From positions 186,001 to 250,000 of the forward strand of contig CANQWM010000001.1 of the NCBI GenBank assembly GCA_947627535.1: a stretch of DNA of 64,000 bases, in the 5' to 3' direction. Under the pieces are notes generated by a model. It ran no database searches. It was not told where the DNA came from and saw nothing but the letters and a program-made list of their open reading frames with translations. Each line of letters opens with the position of its first letter. Position 1 is the stretch's first letter. This stretch comes from an uncultured Acetatifactor sp. (GTDB lineage Bacteria; Bacillota; Clostridia; Lachnospirales; Lachnospiraceae). Shown here piece after piece: positions 36,969 through 45,646 of the stretch. A program made the translations under genes and the position numbers.

Positions 36969-37520
36969 ATGAAAGAATTAAACGGAAGCATCTGGCACAG
37001 TATCAGTACCCATCGGGTGACGCCCACGGACTTTATCTGCGTGATCGAGATCGCCAAGGGCAGCAAGAACAAGTATGAGCTGGACAAAGAAACGGGCTTT
37101 CTCATTCTGGACCGGATCTTACATACCTCTACCCATTATCCGGCAAATTACGGCTTTATCCCTAGAACCTACGGCGACGACGGGGACCCGCTGGACGTGC
37201 TGCTTCTCTGTTCGGAGCCGGTACAGCCGCTGACGCTGGTTCGGGCTTACCCCATCGGCGTGATCTCCATGCTGGACAACGGCAAGAATGACGAGAAGAT
37301 CATCGCGGTGCCCTTTAACGATCCCTACTACAATACCTACAAGGACATCAGCGAGCTGCCGCCTCATGTGGTGCAGGAGATGGAGCACTTTTTCACCGTC
37401 TACAAGAGTCTGGAAAACAAGACCACAGCGGTAAACGAAAAGGGCAACCGCGAGGACGCTATCCGGGTCATCAAGAACTGTCTGGACAATTATATCAATA
37501 CTTTTATTAAAAGCTGGTAA
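36969..37520 (+). CDS. ppa: family I inorganic pyrophosphatase
   Basis: 183 aa. Soluble Mg-dependent PPase: conserved HYPANYGFIPRTYGDDGDPLDVLLL contains the metal-binding acidic cluster (DDGDPLD), and KNDEKIIAVP follows. Family II PPases have a different sequence, so the assignment is firm. 21 bp after thyX, then a strong terminator. Confidence 0.95.
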   Translation: MKELNGSIWHSISTHRVTPTDFICVIEIAKGSKNKYELDKETGFLILDRILHTSTHYPANYGFIPRTYGDDGDPLDVLLLCSEPVQPLTLVRAYPIGVISMLDNGKNDEKIIAVPFNDPYYNTYKDISELPPHVVQEMEHFFTVYKSLENKTTAVNEKGNREDAIRVIKNCLDNYINTFIKSW

Positions 37521-37557
37521 AAAAATGTCGGCGCCCGGTGGGGAGCCGACATTTTTT
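37521..37557. terminator. bidirectional terminator between ppa and comFB
   Basis: AAAAATGTCGGC (37521-37532) pairs with GCCGACATTTTT (37545-37556). The A-run before and T-run after the GC stem make it usable in both directions; it separates ppa (+) from the comFB-like gene (-). Confidence 0.92.
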
Positions 37558-37629
37558 AAACGATCCGTTATAGAAGGGTTCCCTGCCGTCAGGGAGCCGT
37601 TTAAAAAAACGATATGTGGGAAGCGTCAG

Positions 37630-37905
37630 TCATGGTTGGTCATGGTTGGGATGGGCGCTGATCGTATTGATGGCGTTTACCACCGTGGCCAGAATCTCGG
37701 TCTTAGCCTGTTGGGAGGAGGTGCTTACCTTATGGAACAGAGCGCCCTTGTCCGAGCGGATATAGTTGGGTTTCAGGCGGTTCAACGCATAGGTTGCCAT
37801 ATCCAGCCTGCATGTCCGGCAGGCGCATACATTCGGCATAGTGGGCAACAGGCTGTTTAACAGTTCCTCTACATCTTCTTCCGTGATATTTCTCAAGCCT
37901 TCCAT
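37630..37905 (-). CDS. ComFB-family protein
   Basis: 91 aa. Matches the late-competence ComFB family: NITEEDVEELLNSLLP at the start, the Cys pair VCACRTCRLDMATYALNRL in the middle and the Pro-rich KPNYIRSD segment. ComFB-like proteins have been linked to cyclic-di-nucleotide or metal binding in some lineages; the role here is unknown. The start at 37905 has GGGGGA upstream; the frame is open back to 37995, but those residues are not family-like. First gene of the lower-GC accessory stretch. Confidence 0.8.
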   Translation of the reverse strand: MEGLRNITEEDVEELLNSLLPTMPNVCACRTCRLDMATYALNRLKPNYIRSDKGALFHKVSTSSQQAKTEILATVVNAINTISAHPNHDQP

Positions 37906-37983
37906 GAAAAAGTCCCCCGCTTTGTGTTTTGTTTGTCTGTGCGGCAGTTTCCCAAACGGCACAGAAATGTTATACTTATGTCT

Positions 37984-38012
37984 ATCATAATCCATATTAT
38001 GACAATTTACAA
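37984..38012 (-). promoter_or_regulatory. candidate promoter for the comFB-like gene
   Basis: Read on the - strand: TTGTAA (38012-38007), 17 bp, TATGAT (37989-37984). Confidence 0.45.
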
Positions 38013-38092
38013 TCTTTTTTTATGGACCGCATTCCACGGGTTGAACTGTTACCTTTGATCTTCCTCTTTTACGGGGAATCCGCACAAAAAGC

Positions 38093-38121
38093 TTGTTTTC
38101 TTTATATTCGTGCAGTACAAT
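38093..38121 (+). promoter_or_regulatory. candidate promoter for the SUFU-domain gene
   Basis: TTGTTT (38093-38098), 17 bp, TACAAT (38116-38121), 61 bp before the start codon. Confidence 0.5.
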
Positions 38122-38181
38122 ATTAAAAATGAGTCAGTGTCCAATAAGCAATCATAAACTTTTGCAGGAGGAGCACGAACG

Positions 38182-38853
38182 ATGGGATTATTTGATAAAT
38201 TTAAAAAGAAAAACAATAAGAGTGAAGAAAACAATAACGATAAAATCAACGCGCCGGGTTGGAATGCTATAACGGAATTGTGCGAAAGGGTGTATCCTGA
38301 TCAAAAAGATCCAAAGCATTATGGCGTGATAGTGAGTTACCGACTCGGAGGCAACGACCCGCTTGATGGTATCAGTGTATATGATGGTGGAGATTATTGG
38401 CATTTTGTAACCTATGGATTATCGGAATTATATGATAAGGAATCGGATATAAAAGAAGTAAGCGGATATGGAATGGAGTTTACTTTTAAACTGAAAAAAG
38501 ATAACTACGAAAACGAAGAAGGCGAGATCCGGTGCGTATGCGGGATTTTACAGTCTATCGCCAGAATCACATTCACCAAAGGCGAAGTTTTTAATGCTTA
38601 TGAAAACTTATATACAGGACAAACAACAGGCATAGACTGCAACAGAAAATCTAATATTACCGGATTTATTACCGTGCCGGATGATAAATTCACGGAAATT
38701 GACACGCCAAACGGTAAGGTGTGTTTTGTTGAATTTATAGGCGTAACGGACAGCGAGTTAAAGGCAATTCGAAGCAAAGAAATTGGCGTAAAGGAATTGT
38801 TTGAAAAATTGGGCAGCGATGTAACAAATTATAACCGGGAAGCTGTTATGTAA
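38182..38853 (+). CDS. suppressor-of-fused (SUFU) domain protein
   Basis: 223 aa. After a basic Lys/Asn-rich head (1-25) comes the SUFU fold: WNAITELCERVYPDQKDPKHYG, then DPLDGISVYDGGDYWHFVTYGLSELYD, the most diagnostic stretch. Bacterial SUFU proteins are often found as immunity proteins of polymorphic-toxin systems, but no toxin gene is adjacent here, so that is only a possibility. GGAGGAG ribosome site. Base composition is AT-rich compared with ppa. Confidence 0.82.
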   Translation: MGLFDKFKKKNNKSEENNNDKINAPGWNAITELCERVYPDQKDPKHYGVIVSYRLGGNDPLDGISVYDGGDYWHFVTYGLSELYDKESDIKEVSGYGMEFTFKLKKDNYENEEGEIRCVCGILQSIARITFTKGEVFNAYENLYTGQTTGIDCNRKSNITGFITVPDDKFTEIDTPNGKVCFVEFIGVTDSELKAIRSKEIGVKELFEKLGSDVTNYNREAVM

Positions 38854-38946
38854 ATTATCATTGAGTTCGTCGGTGTAGAGAGCGGGGGCGGAAAAGGCAG
38901 AAACGCTCTGACTGACCAGGAACAGAATTGTTTGGAGAGTGCCAAC

Positions 38947-39816
38947 ATGAACATGAAGATAGCATTTTTACAGATTTTGCCTGGAAAGAGTCTTGATGAG
39001 AATTTTTTGACAGGAAAGAAGGCTTGTGTGGAAGCAAAGGAAAAAGGGGCGGATATCGCTCTTTTTCCGGAGATGTGGAGCGACGGGTATGATCTGCCGC
39101 AGGATCAAAATCAATTAAAGGGTCTTGCCATTGAAAAAGACAGTGCTTTTTTAAAAGGCTTTCGCGATCTTGCGTCCGAATTGCAGGTGGCAATAGGGAT
39201 AACATTCCTTGAAGCGCATCGGCCGAATCCCTTAAATTCCGTGCTCTTTTTTGACAGGACAGGAAGGGAGATCCTTCATTACTCAAAGGTACATACCTGC
39301 GCTTTCGATCTTGAAAAGGTATTAGACAGCGGCGATGGTTTTTACACCGCAGATTTAGACTTTGGAAGGGGAACTGTAAAAATAGGCTCTATGATTTGCT
39401 TTGACAGGGAATTTCCGGAGAGCGCAAGAATATTGATGCTGAAAGGGGCGGAACTTATCCTGGCTCCTAATGCGTGTCCAATGGAGATCAACAGACTGTC
39501 CGCTTTGAGGTCGAGAGCATATGAGAACATGGTTGCAGTGGCAACCTGTAATTATCCGGAAGGACATCCTGATTGCAATGGACATTCCACCCTTTTCGAT
39601 GGCGTTCCGTGGCTGCCCAATGGGGTCAGGGATATGTGTGTTTTTGAAGCGCCAGAGGCCCCGGGTGTTTACGTTGCCGAGCTTGACTTAGACAGTCTCA
39701 GGACGCATAGAAGAAACGACATTATGGGTGACAAATACAGACATCCTGAGAAATATGATATTTTGTCAGACGACGATGTCTGCGGTGTCATTGGCGGAGA
39801 ATTCAAACATTGGTAA
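38947..39816 (+). CDS. carbon-nitrogen hydrolase (nitrilase superfamily)
   Basis: 289 aa. The Glu-Lys-Cys triad is visible: E42 in LFPEMWSDGYD, K114 in HYSKVHT and C151 in GSMICFDREFPESARIL. These enzymes cleave amides, carbamoyl groups or nitriles in small metabolites; the substrate is not evident. Start at 38947 rather than the TTG at 38932, because GGAGAG lies 7 bases before it. Confidence 0.88.
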   Translation: MNMKIAFLQILPGKSLDENFLTGKKACVEAKEKGADIALFPEMWSDGYDLPQDQNQLKGLAIEKDSAFLKGFRDLASELQVAIGITFLEAHRPNPLNSVLFFDRTGREILHYSKVHTCAFDLEKVLDSGDGFYTADLDFGRGTVKIGSMICFDREFPESARILMLKGAELILAPNACPMEINRLSALRSRAYENMVAVATCNYPEGHPDCNGHSTLFDGVPWLPNGVRDMCVFEAPEAPGVYVAELDLDSLRTHRRNDIMGDKYRHPEKYDILSDDDVCGVIGGEFKHW

Positions 39817-39870
39817 TTCAGGCTTTCGGATACCATGCCAGTTTAGAGTAACAGGAAATAAAAAATGCAG

Positions 39871-39897
39871 CAGGGAAAATTTTCTACCTTTTCCCTG
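39871..39897. repeat. 9-bp inverted repeat in the gap after the nitrilase gene
   Basis: CAGGGAAAA (39871-39879) and TTTTCCCTG (39889-39897). On the - strand it is followed by a T-run (complement of 39860-39865), so it could terminate leftward transcription. On the + strand there is no T-run. The rest of 39817-40055 holds nothing I recognise. Confidence 0.45.
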
Positions 39898-40055
39898 GAA
39901 GCAGTCAACCTGTTCGAGGGCAGGGCTTATTTAGCCGGGGGGATTTATATTTTTTTGAGCGTTGGCTGCTGCCTTATAGGTATTCTTTGCGGGAAAAAAC
40001 TGTCAATGCTGGTTTCTTAATTTTTTCACTCATCATTATATGTGAGGAAACGTCT

Positions 40056-40802
40056 ATGGAATCCTTTAGAAAGCAGCTATTTGCTTATATTAAAGAAAAA
40101 TATAAAGCCTCTCCGGAATACTTATGGAGACGGTTTCCCGGCTATGCGGTTTTTCGACATGGTGATAATCAAAAGTGGTTTGCACTTGTCATGGATGTGC
40201 CGGGAAATAAGCTGGGGTTGGAAACGGAAGAAATGGTGGATATTTTGAACGTGAAAATCTCGGATCCTTTACTTGCGGATATTCTGGTGCGGCAGGAAGG
40301 GTTTTTCCGGGGTTATCATATCAGGAAGGGAAACTGGCTTTCCATTTTGTTGAATGGTACCGTTGAATTTGATGAGATCAGCAAATGGCTGGAAGAAAGT
40401 TATACTACAACGGCATCTGCAAAAACGAAGCAGGCGCGCAGACCTGCCAAGGAGTGGATCGTTCCGGCCAATCCGAAGTATTATGATGTAGAAGCGGCTT
40501 TTACGAAAGAAAATGAGATTGACTGGAAACAGGGAAAGGGTATAAAAACGGGGGATATCGTGTTCCTATATGTTGCCGCGCCGGTATCGGCGATCCTTTA
40601 TAAATGCAGGGTGACAAAAACGGACATCCCTTTTCTGTTTGAAAACGGAGACGTCCACATGACAAGCCTTATGAAGATAAAATTGCTGAAACGCTATAAA
40701 CCGGATCAGTTTACGTTTGATGTGTTGGGCGAAAAGTATGGGATCCATGCTGTGAGAGGGCCGAGGGGGATTCCAAACAGTTTAAGTGAAGCGTTGAAAT
40801 GA
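40056..40802 (+). CDS. YjbR/MmcQ-like domain fused to an EVE/PUA-like domain
   Basis: 248 aa. Residues 1-110 fit the MmcQ/YjbR (CyaY-like) fold: FRKQLFAYIKEKY, then FALVMDVPGNKLGL and GYHIRKGNWLSILL. After a basic linker (TKQARRPAKEW), residues 130-248 look like an EVE/PUA-type domain (WIVPANPKYYDVEAAF, GDIVFLYVAAPVSAILYKCRV). EVE domains bind modified nucleobases and recur in restriction and defence proteins. The fusion suggests nucleic-acid binding. GAGGAAA site before the ATG. Confidence 0.75.
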   Translation: MESFRKQLFAYIKEKYKASPEYLWRRFPGYAVFRHGDNQKWFALVMDVPGNKLGLETEEMVDILNVKISDPLLADILVRQEGFFRGYHIRKGNWLSILLNGTVEFDEISKWLEESYTTTASAKTKQARRPAKEWIVPANPKYYDVEAAFTKENEIDWKQGKGIKTGDIVFLYVAAPVSAILYKCRVTKTDIPFLFENGDVHMTSLMKIKLLKRYKPDQFTFDVLGEKYGIHAVRGPRGIPNSLSEALK

Positions 40803-40939
40803 CAGGCAATGAGATCAGAAAATGTGTGTAATAAAGGGTTGATCAAAAATTAAAGTCAAAGGCAAAGTAAAAACGGATCGATTTCGATAAACGCAACGAA
40901 ACATAACACAATCCATCTGGAAATGTCAGGTTTGCTTGG

Positions 40940-40968
40940 TGGACATGTGCTGCCTTCGCATTTATAAT
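40940..40968 (+). promoter_or_regulatory. candidate promoter for the acyltransferase-XRE pair
   Basis: TGGACA (40940-40945), 17 bp, TATAAT (40963-40968), 33 bp before the start codon. Confidence 0.55.
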
Positions 40969-41001
40969 TATGTTAAAAATAATTGCAAAGGTGGAATGTT
41001 T

Positions 41002-42102
41002 ATGAGAAAATACTACTTGGACAATATCAGATGGATCACTGTGGTGATTGTAGTGATCTACCACGTTTTCTATATGTACAATGCCGAGGGAATATTGGGA
41101 GGTCTTGGAAAGATTACAAACGTTTCGGTTCAGCCTTATGATATCTTCCTGTATTTGGTATATCCGTGGTTTATGCCGGTATTGTTCCTTGTTTCCGGGA
41201 TCAGTTCCCGGTTATATCTGGAGCGTCACACGGATAGGGAATTTATAAAGAACCGGACAAGGAAGCTTCTTGTGCCGTCAACCATAGGACTTTTTGCTTT
41301 TCAGTTTCTTCAGGGGTATGTGTCCATGTCGCTGGGCACCGGTTTTACGGAGCTTGCTGCAGCGGGAGTTCCGAAGCCTGTAATCTTTCTGATCATGGCT
41401 GCTTCCGGAATCGGGGTTCTCTGGTTTATCCAGCTCCTCTGGCTGTATTGCATGACACTTGTTTTTCTGAAAAAGGTTGAAAGAGGGAAGCTTTTGAGAG
41501 CGGGCGCAAAGGCTCCGGTCTGGCTCATTTTGTTATTTTACCTTCTGATCTGGGGAGCCGCCCAGATTCTGAATACGCCGATCATATCGGTGTATAGGAT
41601 CGCGTTTTACTTTGTTTTCTTTATCCTTGGATATTATGTATTTTCTCATGATGAAGTGATGGAAAAGCTGAAGAGATATGCCGTTCCTTTGATCGTGACA
41701 GGGGTCTTTTTCTGTGTGATCTTTTCTGTACTGTATTTTAAGGCCGGGGCCAATTATGCGGATGAGCCGGTAAACAGAAATCCTCTGTATGCGGCATGTG
41801 CCTATTTTGGTTCTCTGGCTGTACTTTCCGGGATGGCACGGTTTGGTGACTGCGGCAATCGTTTTACAAAATGGATGAGCAGAAAAAGTTTTGGTCTCTA
41901 TGTTTTTCATTATCTTGGAATCTCATCGGTCGCTTTCCTGATCGCAAAGCCGGGATTATTGCCGGCGCCTGTGTGTTATCTGTTAAGTCTATCGGCTGGT
42001 TTTGCGTTTGGATTTGGGCTGTATGAAATTATTTCAAGGATCCCGTTTTTCAGATGGGCTGTGCTGGGAATCAAAAAGGAGAAAAAGGATGTTTCAGGAT
42101 AA
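41002..42102 (+). CDS. acyltransferase-3 family membrane protein
   Basis: 366 aa with about ten membrane helices. Begins with RKYYLDNIRWITVVIVVIYH, the usual start of acyltransferase-3 (OafA-like) proteins, with the putative catalytic His in VIYHVFYMYN. Later segments FGLYVFHYLGIS and FWHY-like positions fit the family. Such proteins O-acylate sugars or lipids at the membrane. The 3' end overlaps the XRE-AbrB gene by 14 bp. Confidence 0.85.
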   Translation: MRKYYLDNIRWITVVIVVIYHVFYMYNAEGILGGLGKITNVSVQPYDIFLYLVYPWFMPVLFLVSGISSRLYLERHTDREFIKNRTRKLLVPSTIGLFAFQFLQGYVSMSLGTGFTELAAAGVPKPVIFLIMAASGIGVLWFIQLLWLYCMTLVFLKKVERGKLLRAGAKAPVWLILLFYLLIWGAAQILNTPIISVYRIAFYFVFFILGYYVFSHDEVMEKLKRYAVPLIVTGVFFCVIFSVLYFKAGANYADEPVNRNPLYAACAYFGSLAVLSGMARFGDCGNRFTKWMSRKSFGLYVFHYLGISSVAFLIAKPGLLPAPVCYLLSLSAGFAFGFGLYEIISRIPFFRWAVLGIKKEKKDVSG

Positions 42103-42517
42103 TCTGTTACAAATTAGAAAGATGAAAGGGTTTACACAGGAAGAGATAGCGGAAAAGGTCGGTGTGACAAGGCAGGCTGTGGCAAAATGGGAAGCTGGTG
42201 AAACAGTACCGGATCTGGATAAATGTAAAATACTGGCGGAAGTTTTTGAGGTATCTCTCGATGATCTTGCCAATTATGAGCCGGAAGAAAACCTGGGATT
42301 GGGACTTCCGCCCAAGGGGAAGCATTTATTTGGTGTTGTAACGGTTGGCGATAAGGGGCAGGTCGTGATCCCTGCAAAGGCACGTAAGCTTTTTGAAATA
42401 TCCCCGGGTGATCAGCTGGTTGTTCTTGGTGACGAGGGGCAGGGGTTGGCGATCCTGAAATCGGAAAAGTTTCTTGCACTTGCGGAAGCCATCAAGTCAG
42501 GGACATTTGAAAAGTAA
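42089..42517 (+). CDS. XRE-type regulator with an AbrB/SpoVT-like C-terminal domain
   Basis: 142 aa. The N-terminal helix-turn-helix (about 1-65) is NLLQIRKMKGFTQEEIAEKV and TRQAVAKWEAGETVPD. From about 85 there is a swapped-hairpin AbrB fold (GVVTVGDKGQVVIPAKARKLFEISPGDQLVVLGDEG). Two DNA-binding folds in one small protein are uncommon. Starts within the acyltransferase gene, so it probably controls it. GGAGAAAAAGG upstream. Confidence 0.85.
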   Translation: MFQDNLLQIRKMKGFTQEEIAEKVGVTRQAVAKWEAGETVPDLDKCKILAEVFEVSLDDLANYEPEENLGLGLPPKGKHLFGVVTVGDKGQVVIPAKARKLFEISPGDQLVVLGDEGQGLAILKSEKFLALAEAIKSGTFEK

Positions 42518-42600
42518 TAGGATAGAGTCGATTTTCTAAATCGGCAAGAGCAATATTCTTTCAAACATATATCGCCCGTCTTTTCCGCTGTAAATTGGTT

Positions 42601-43434
42601 TCACAAAACCTCCCCCGCTCCGAGCTTTTCAGCGATGAGACTGTCCATGCAGTGCTTGTGAGGTGTGCCGCCGCTCATGCAATCAAAAATATCCTCGCGG
42701 CAGACGTGGAACAGCCAGTCATGATAGTATCCGAAAAGCTCTCCGGAGCGCCATGGGGAGCGTAAAGACTCGTCCCTTATGCCGTCAGACGCACGGACAA
42801 TGAACGGCTTTTGAACAAATACGTTGAGGACGTTGAAGCCATTAGGCGTCGTATGGGTCTTCAGTCTTGCACACAGCTCCTCACGATAGGCCGGTCGGAT
42901 GAAATGCAGGACGCCACTGGAAAAGATGATGTCATAGTCACGGTCAAAAGTAAAGTCCATGACGTCCACTTTACGAAAGTCTACGTGGACGCAGTTGTGT
43001 TCAGCCAGCCGCTTTGCTTTTTCAATCCCCGTCTCCGAGATGTCAAATGCCGTAACAATATAACCGCACTTTGCCAAAAAGACCGCGTCCTTACCCTCGC
43101 CGCAGCCAATATCAAGAACATGATAGGGCTTGACGGGGGGCAATAACTGCATAATCTCAAAGCAAAGTCTGTTCGGCCTGAGTCCCCAATAGTAATCTTT
43201 GGCGGCATATCGGTTGTCATAGTCGGCTGCGGCTCCTTTGTATCCAAGCAGAGCATCCACGGTTGTTTTGAGTGCCGCAGCAAGCTCTGGAAGCTTCTCA
43301 ATGTCCGGATATGTGGAGCCATTTTCCCATTTGCTTACCGACTGAAACGAGACATTGAGGATGCCTGCCAGCTGTGACTGCGTCAGCCCCAACTCCGTTC
43401 TCTTTTTGTTAATGGTTTCACCAATCTTATTCAT
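42601..43434 (-). CDS. XRE-type HTH fused to a SAM-dependent methyltransferase
   Basis: 277 aa. Residues 1-70 are an XRE helix-turn-helix (LGLTQSQLAGILNVSFQSVSKWENG). The rest is a class I methyltransferase: motif I VLDIGCGEGKDAVFLAKCG, acidic FDISETG and IIFSSGVLHFI. The methyl acceptor is unknown; the fold resembles TehB-like and small-molecule enzymes. Start at 43434 with GGAAGG upstream. Convergent with the XRE-AbrB gene. Confidence 0.85.
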   Translation of the reverse strand: MNKIGETINKKRTELGLTQSQLAGILNVSFQSVSKWENGSTYPDIEKLPELAAALKTTVDALLGYKGAAADYDNRYAAKDYYWGLRPNRLCFEIMQLLPPVKPYHVLDIGCGEGKDAVFLAKCGYIVTAFDISETGIEKAKRLAEHNCVHVDFRKVDVMDFTFDRDYDIIFSSGVLHFIRPAYREELCARLKTHTTPNGFNVLNVFVQKPFIVRASDGIRDESLRSPWRSGELFGYYHDWLFHVCREDIFDCMSGGTPHKHCMDSLIAEKLGAGEVL

Positions 43435-43781
43435 CTCAGCGCCTTCCTTTCCGCGTTGCCCACAACTCAATCATCATCACTATTATTATTTCATGGCACT
43501 GACAGAAATACAATAACGTGCTTTGAGAGTTTTCAAAAACTGATTCTACCTCCGGTTGAAAGTAGGGCGTTTTTTTGTGATATGCTCGAAGAAAAATCGT
43601 CAAGAGCGTTTTTATAATATCAACAATACCCATCATCACGAAGTAATTTTCTTCTACCTTATGCAGCCAACCGATGTTCGGATTGAAAATGGGATCATCA
43701 AGAAGAAAAGTAACCGGAAACTAAGTGGTTTCTGGTTGTATATAGCATTATGCTAAAGTATGTGATATAATACATGTAGTA
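43435..43781. other. 347-bp gap with no convincing gene
   Basis: Holds a candidate - strand promoter for the methyltransferase gene (next entry). The open frame 43556-43756 has no family resemblance and no good ribosome site. Nothing else recognised. Confidence 0.5.
43485..43513 (-). promoter_or_regulatory. candidate promoter for the XRE-methyltransferase gene
   Basis: Read on the - strand: TTGTAT (43513-43508), 17 bp, AATAAT (43490-43485). Confidence 0.4.
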
Positions 43782-43901
43782 GAGAGCATTGATCTTGAAG
43801 CGGTAAGGCAAGAGCTTAAAAAAATTGAGAATGAAATTAGCAGCGCAAAAGTTAAACATAATGAATTTTTAAAGGAGCTTGGCCTAAAACAACTTCCATA
43901 A
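43782..43901 (+). pseudogene. remnant of a type I restriction methylase (HsdM) C-terminus
   Basis: An open stretch with no start codon encodes ESIDLEAVRQELKKIENE and continues to FLKELGLKQLP before a stop. This is the coiled C-terminal tail that ends many HsdM (N6-adenine methylase) subunits. An in-frame stop at 43743 closes it upstream, and no HsdS or HsdR genes are present, so this is a deletion scar. The call rests on the tail pattern only. Confidence 0.55.
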
Positions 43902-44020
43902 CGGAAACGACTTTGATTGCTTTTGCCGCGCCCTATTATTGTAATAGCTGAAATTGAAATGTGGAAATTAAAGATTACATCGACATTATATTTCCGAAAA
44001 ATTCACAAGAAGGCGGTCAT

Positions 44021-44558
44021 ATGGATTTGACATTAAAACTGAATGCACGATTTCAGCCAAAACACAGATTTGAATTGGAAGATGTTTTGCAGGAAATACT
44101 GGAGAGAGCGGTTCGGGGAGATAACCGGAGGCGGGACGGCTCAAAATTCAGATGGTGAAATTATGTACTGTGATATAGAAATTCATCTGACAAATAATAA
44201 GCCTGACAGCGTTAAATGGCTGGTGGGTCTGCTCAATAGTATAGGCATTCCGAAAGGGTCGGTTCTACAGGGTATCCAGCCGGAGATTGAAGTGGGATCA
44301 TTAGAGGGATTGGCATACTATTCTAACGGAGTTGATCTGCCGGAGGAGGTTTATAAAACCTGCGACATAAATTATGTGATAGAACAAATGGAACTGGCTA
44401 TGGAAGGGATTGGACGAATGTATAGTTATTGGGAGGGAGCTACGCATACTGCTCTGTATTTTTATGGCAGCTCCTTTAGCGAAATGAAAAAGAGAATTGA
44501 ACCTTTTATTGCAACATATCCATTGTGCAGAAAAAGCCGCATAGAACAAATTGCATAG
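44021..44558 (+). pseudogene. frameshifted gene of unknown family
   Basis: The frame from the ATG at 44021 (AAGAAGGCGG upstream) encodes MDLTLKLNARFQPKHRFELE and runs to about 44110. The sense then continues one base over as GEITGGGTAQNSDGEIMYCD and on to the stop at 44558. One extra base around 44108-44117 explains the break. Joined, it would be about 178 aa. I do not know a function for this family. Sequencing error is possible, but neighbouring remnants favour decay. Confidence 0.6.
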
Positions 44559-44637
44559 TTCTGTGCGGGAAGCGGGGGAAGAAAATTTTATTCCGTCCCG
44601 ATTCCAGGGGCAGTACAAGGATGAAGAGGTAACCGTT

Positions 44638-45264
44638 ATGGACAAGATTTTGAGTACCAGAAGTTATGGGATATGTGTATTTTCATTGGAGACCTTGCAG
44701 GACTTTTTAAAGGGGAAAAAAGTTCGGAGCAAAAAGCTTCTGGAGAAATTTCAAAAGGATAAGAAATTGTATTTAGATGCGCAGAAAGAAGGCGTTTGGA
44801 TTCCGTTTGTACAGATCAATTCCATAGACTATGTCATTAAGCTGGACGGTCATGATGCGCCCTTTGACGACGGGTGGGAGCAGAAGATGGAGTACGACGG
44901 ATTCAACATTGAAATTAAAGATGGTCTGTGGATTTCCGATATTGGCTCTTTTTATACATTTCAGGCAAATGAATATAGCGGAGAGGAAGGTACATACAAA
45001 GATCCATATGGCATAATGTGTTATTATTCAGGGACTGATATATCATATCAGACATTGGATGGGTACCGATTATATTCGGATTTTAAATATGATGTTCCTG
45101 CCGGGAAGTACCTTTTGTCCATAAGGGGATATGCGCGAAAGCAGGCGCTGGAGCGACCGAATTCCAACTATGGCTTTTTCTTTTCCCTTAAAAAGGTGGA
45201 CGAGTTTCATGGGTTTAAGAATCCGAGGGAAGAGATTTATGATTTCAATGTGGCTCATATGTAA
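44638..45264 (+). CDS. hypothetical protein
   Basis: 208 aa, soluble, no signal peptide. Lys-rich first part (DFLKGKKVRSKKLLEKFQKDKK), then a mixed alpha/beta region (WIPFVQINSIDYVIKLDGHD, YDGFNIEIKDGLWISDIGSFYTF) ending in FFFSLKKVDEFHG. No family recognised; size and neighbourhood would fit an immunity-type protein, but nothing in it shows this. ATG at 44638 with GAAGAGG 8 bases upstream. Confidence 0.55.
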   Translation: MDKILSTRSYGICVFSLETLQDFLKGKKVRSKKLLEKFQKDKKLYLDAQKEGVWIPFVQINSIDYVIKLDGHDAPFDDGWEQKMEYDGFNIEIKDGLWISDIGSFYTFQANEYSGEEGTYKDPYGIMCYYSGTDISYQTLDGYRLYSDFKYDVPAGKYLLSIRGYARKQALERPNSNYGFFFSLKKVDEFHGFKNPREEIYDFNVAHM

Positions 45265-45269
45265 TTGCG

Positions 45270-45488
45270 TTGACGGAAAGGAAAAAAAGTATCTCCATCA
45301 TAGTTTTTGTCGACTGGCATGAATGTGAAGACAGTTATGAGCCTTTTGTAAAATATTATCTGAAAATTCTATTGAAGGCGTACCATGAGTTTGAAAGCAG
45401 AGTGGAACATCTGAAAAACAGAAATCTTTCAAAATCGGAAAGGATTAAAGCAGCCCGTCCGGAAGCCTTTGTTTTTGGCGAGGTATGA
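45270..45488 (+). pseudogene. C-terminal remnant of a Fic-family protein
   Basis: The frame encodes WHECEDSYEPFVKYYLKILL followed by KAYHEFESRVEHL, which matches the region after the Fic fold in Fic/AMPylase-like proteins (typically WHENxNDYEPFVxYYLGIIL). The catalytic HPFxxGNG motif and everything before it are missing, and the tail is cut after PEAFVFGEV. No ribosome site. 45489-45594 holds nothing recognised. Confidence 0.6.
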
Positions 45489-45594
45489 GAATGTCCCGAA
45501 TTTTATATGGAATTCGGACATGATTCTATCAGTGAAGGCGTTAAAGAAATATTGGATTCAGAGACAGGAACATTTCCAAATTCGATCAAAATCA

Positions 45595-45623
45595 TTGTTA
45601 TTTCTCTTGTTTTGTGTTATAAT
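45595..45623 (+). promoter_or_regulatory. candidate promoter for the abiEi-like gene
   Basis: TTGTTA (45595-45600), 17 bp, TATAAT (45618-45623), 24 bp before the start; the transcript leader would be very short. Confidence 0.6.
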
Positions 45624-45646
45624 AAAAACAAAAGAAAGGACATGCA

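Noticed and set aside
43556..43756. 66-codon + strand frame
   Set aside because: No ribosome site or family match; lies in a decayed region.
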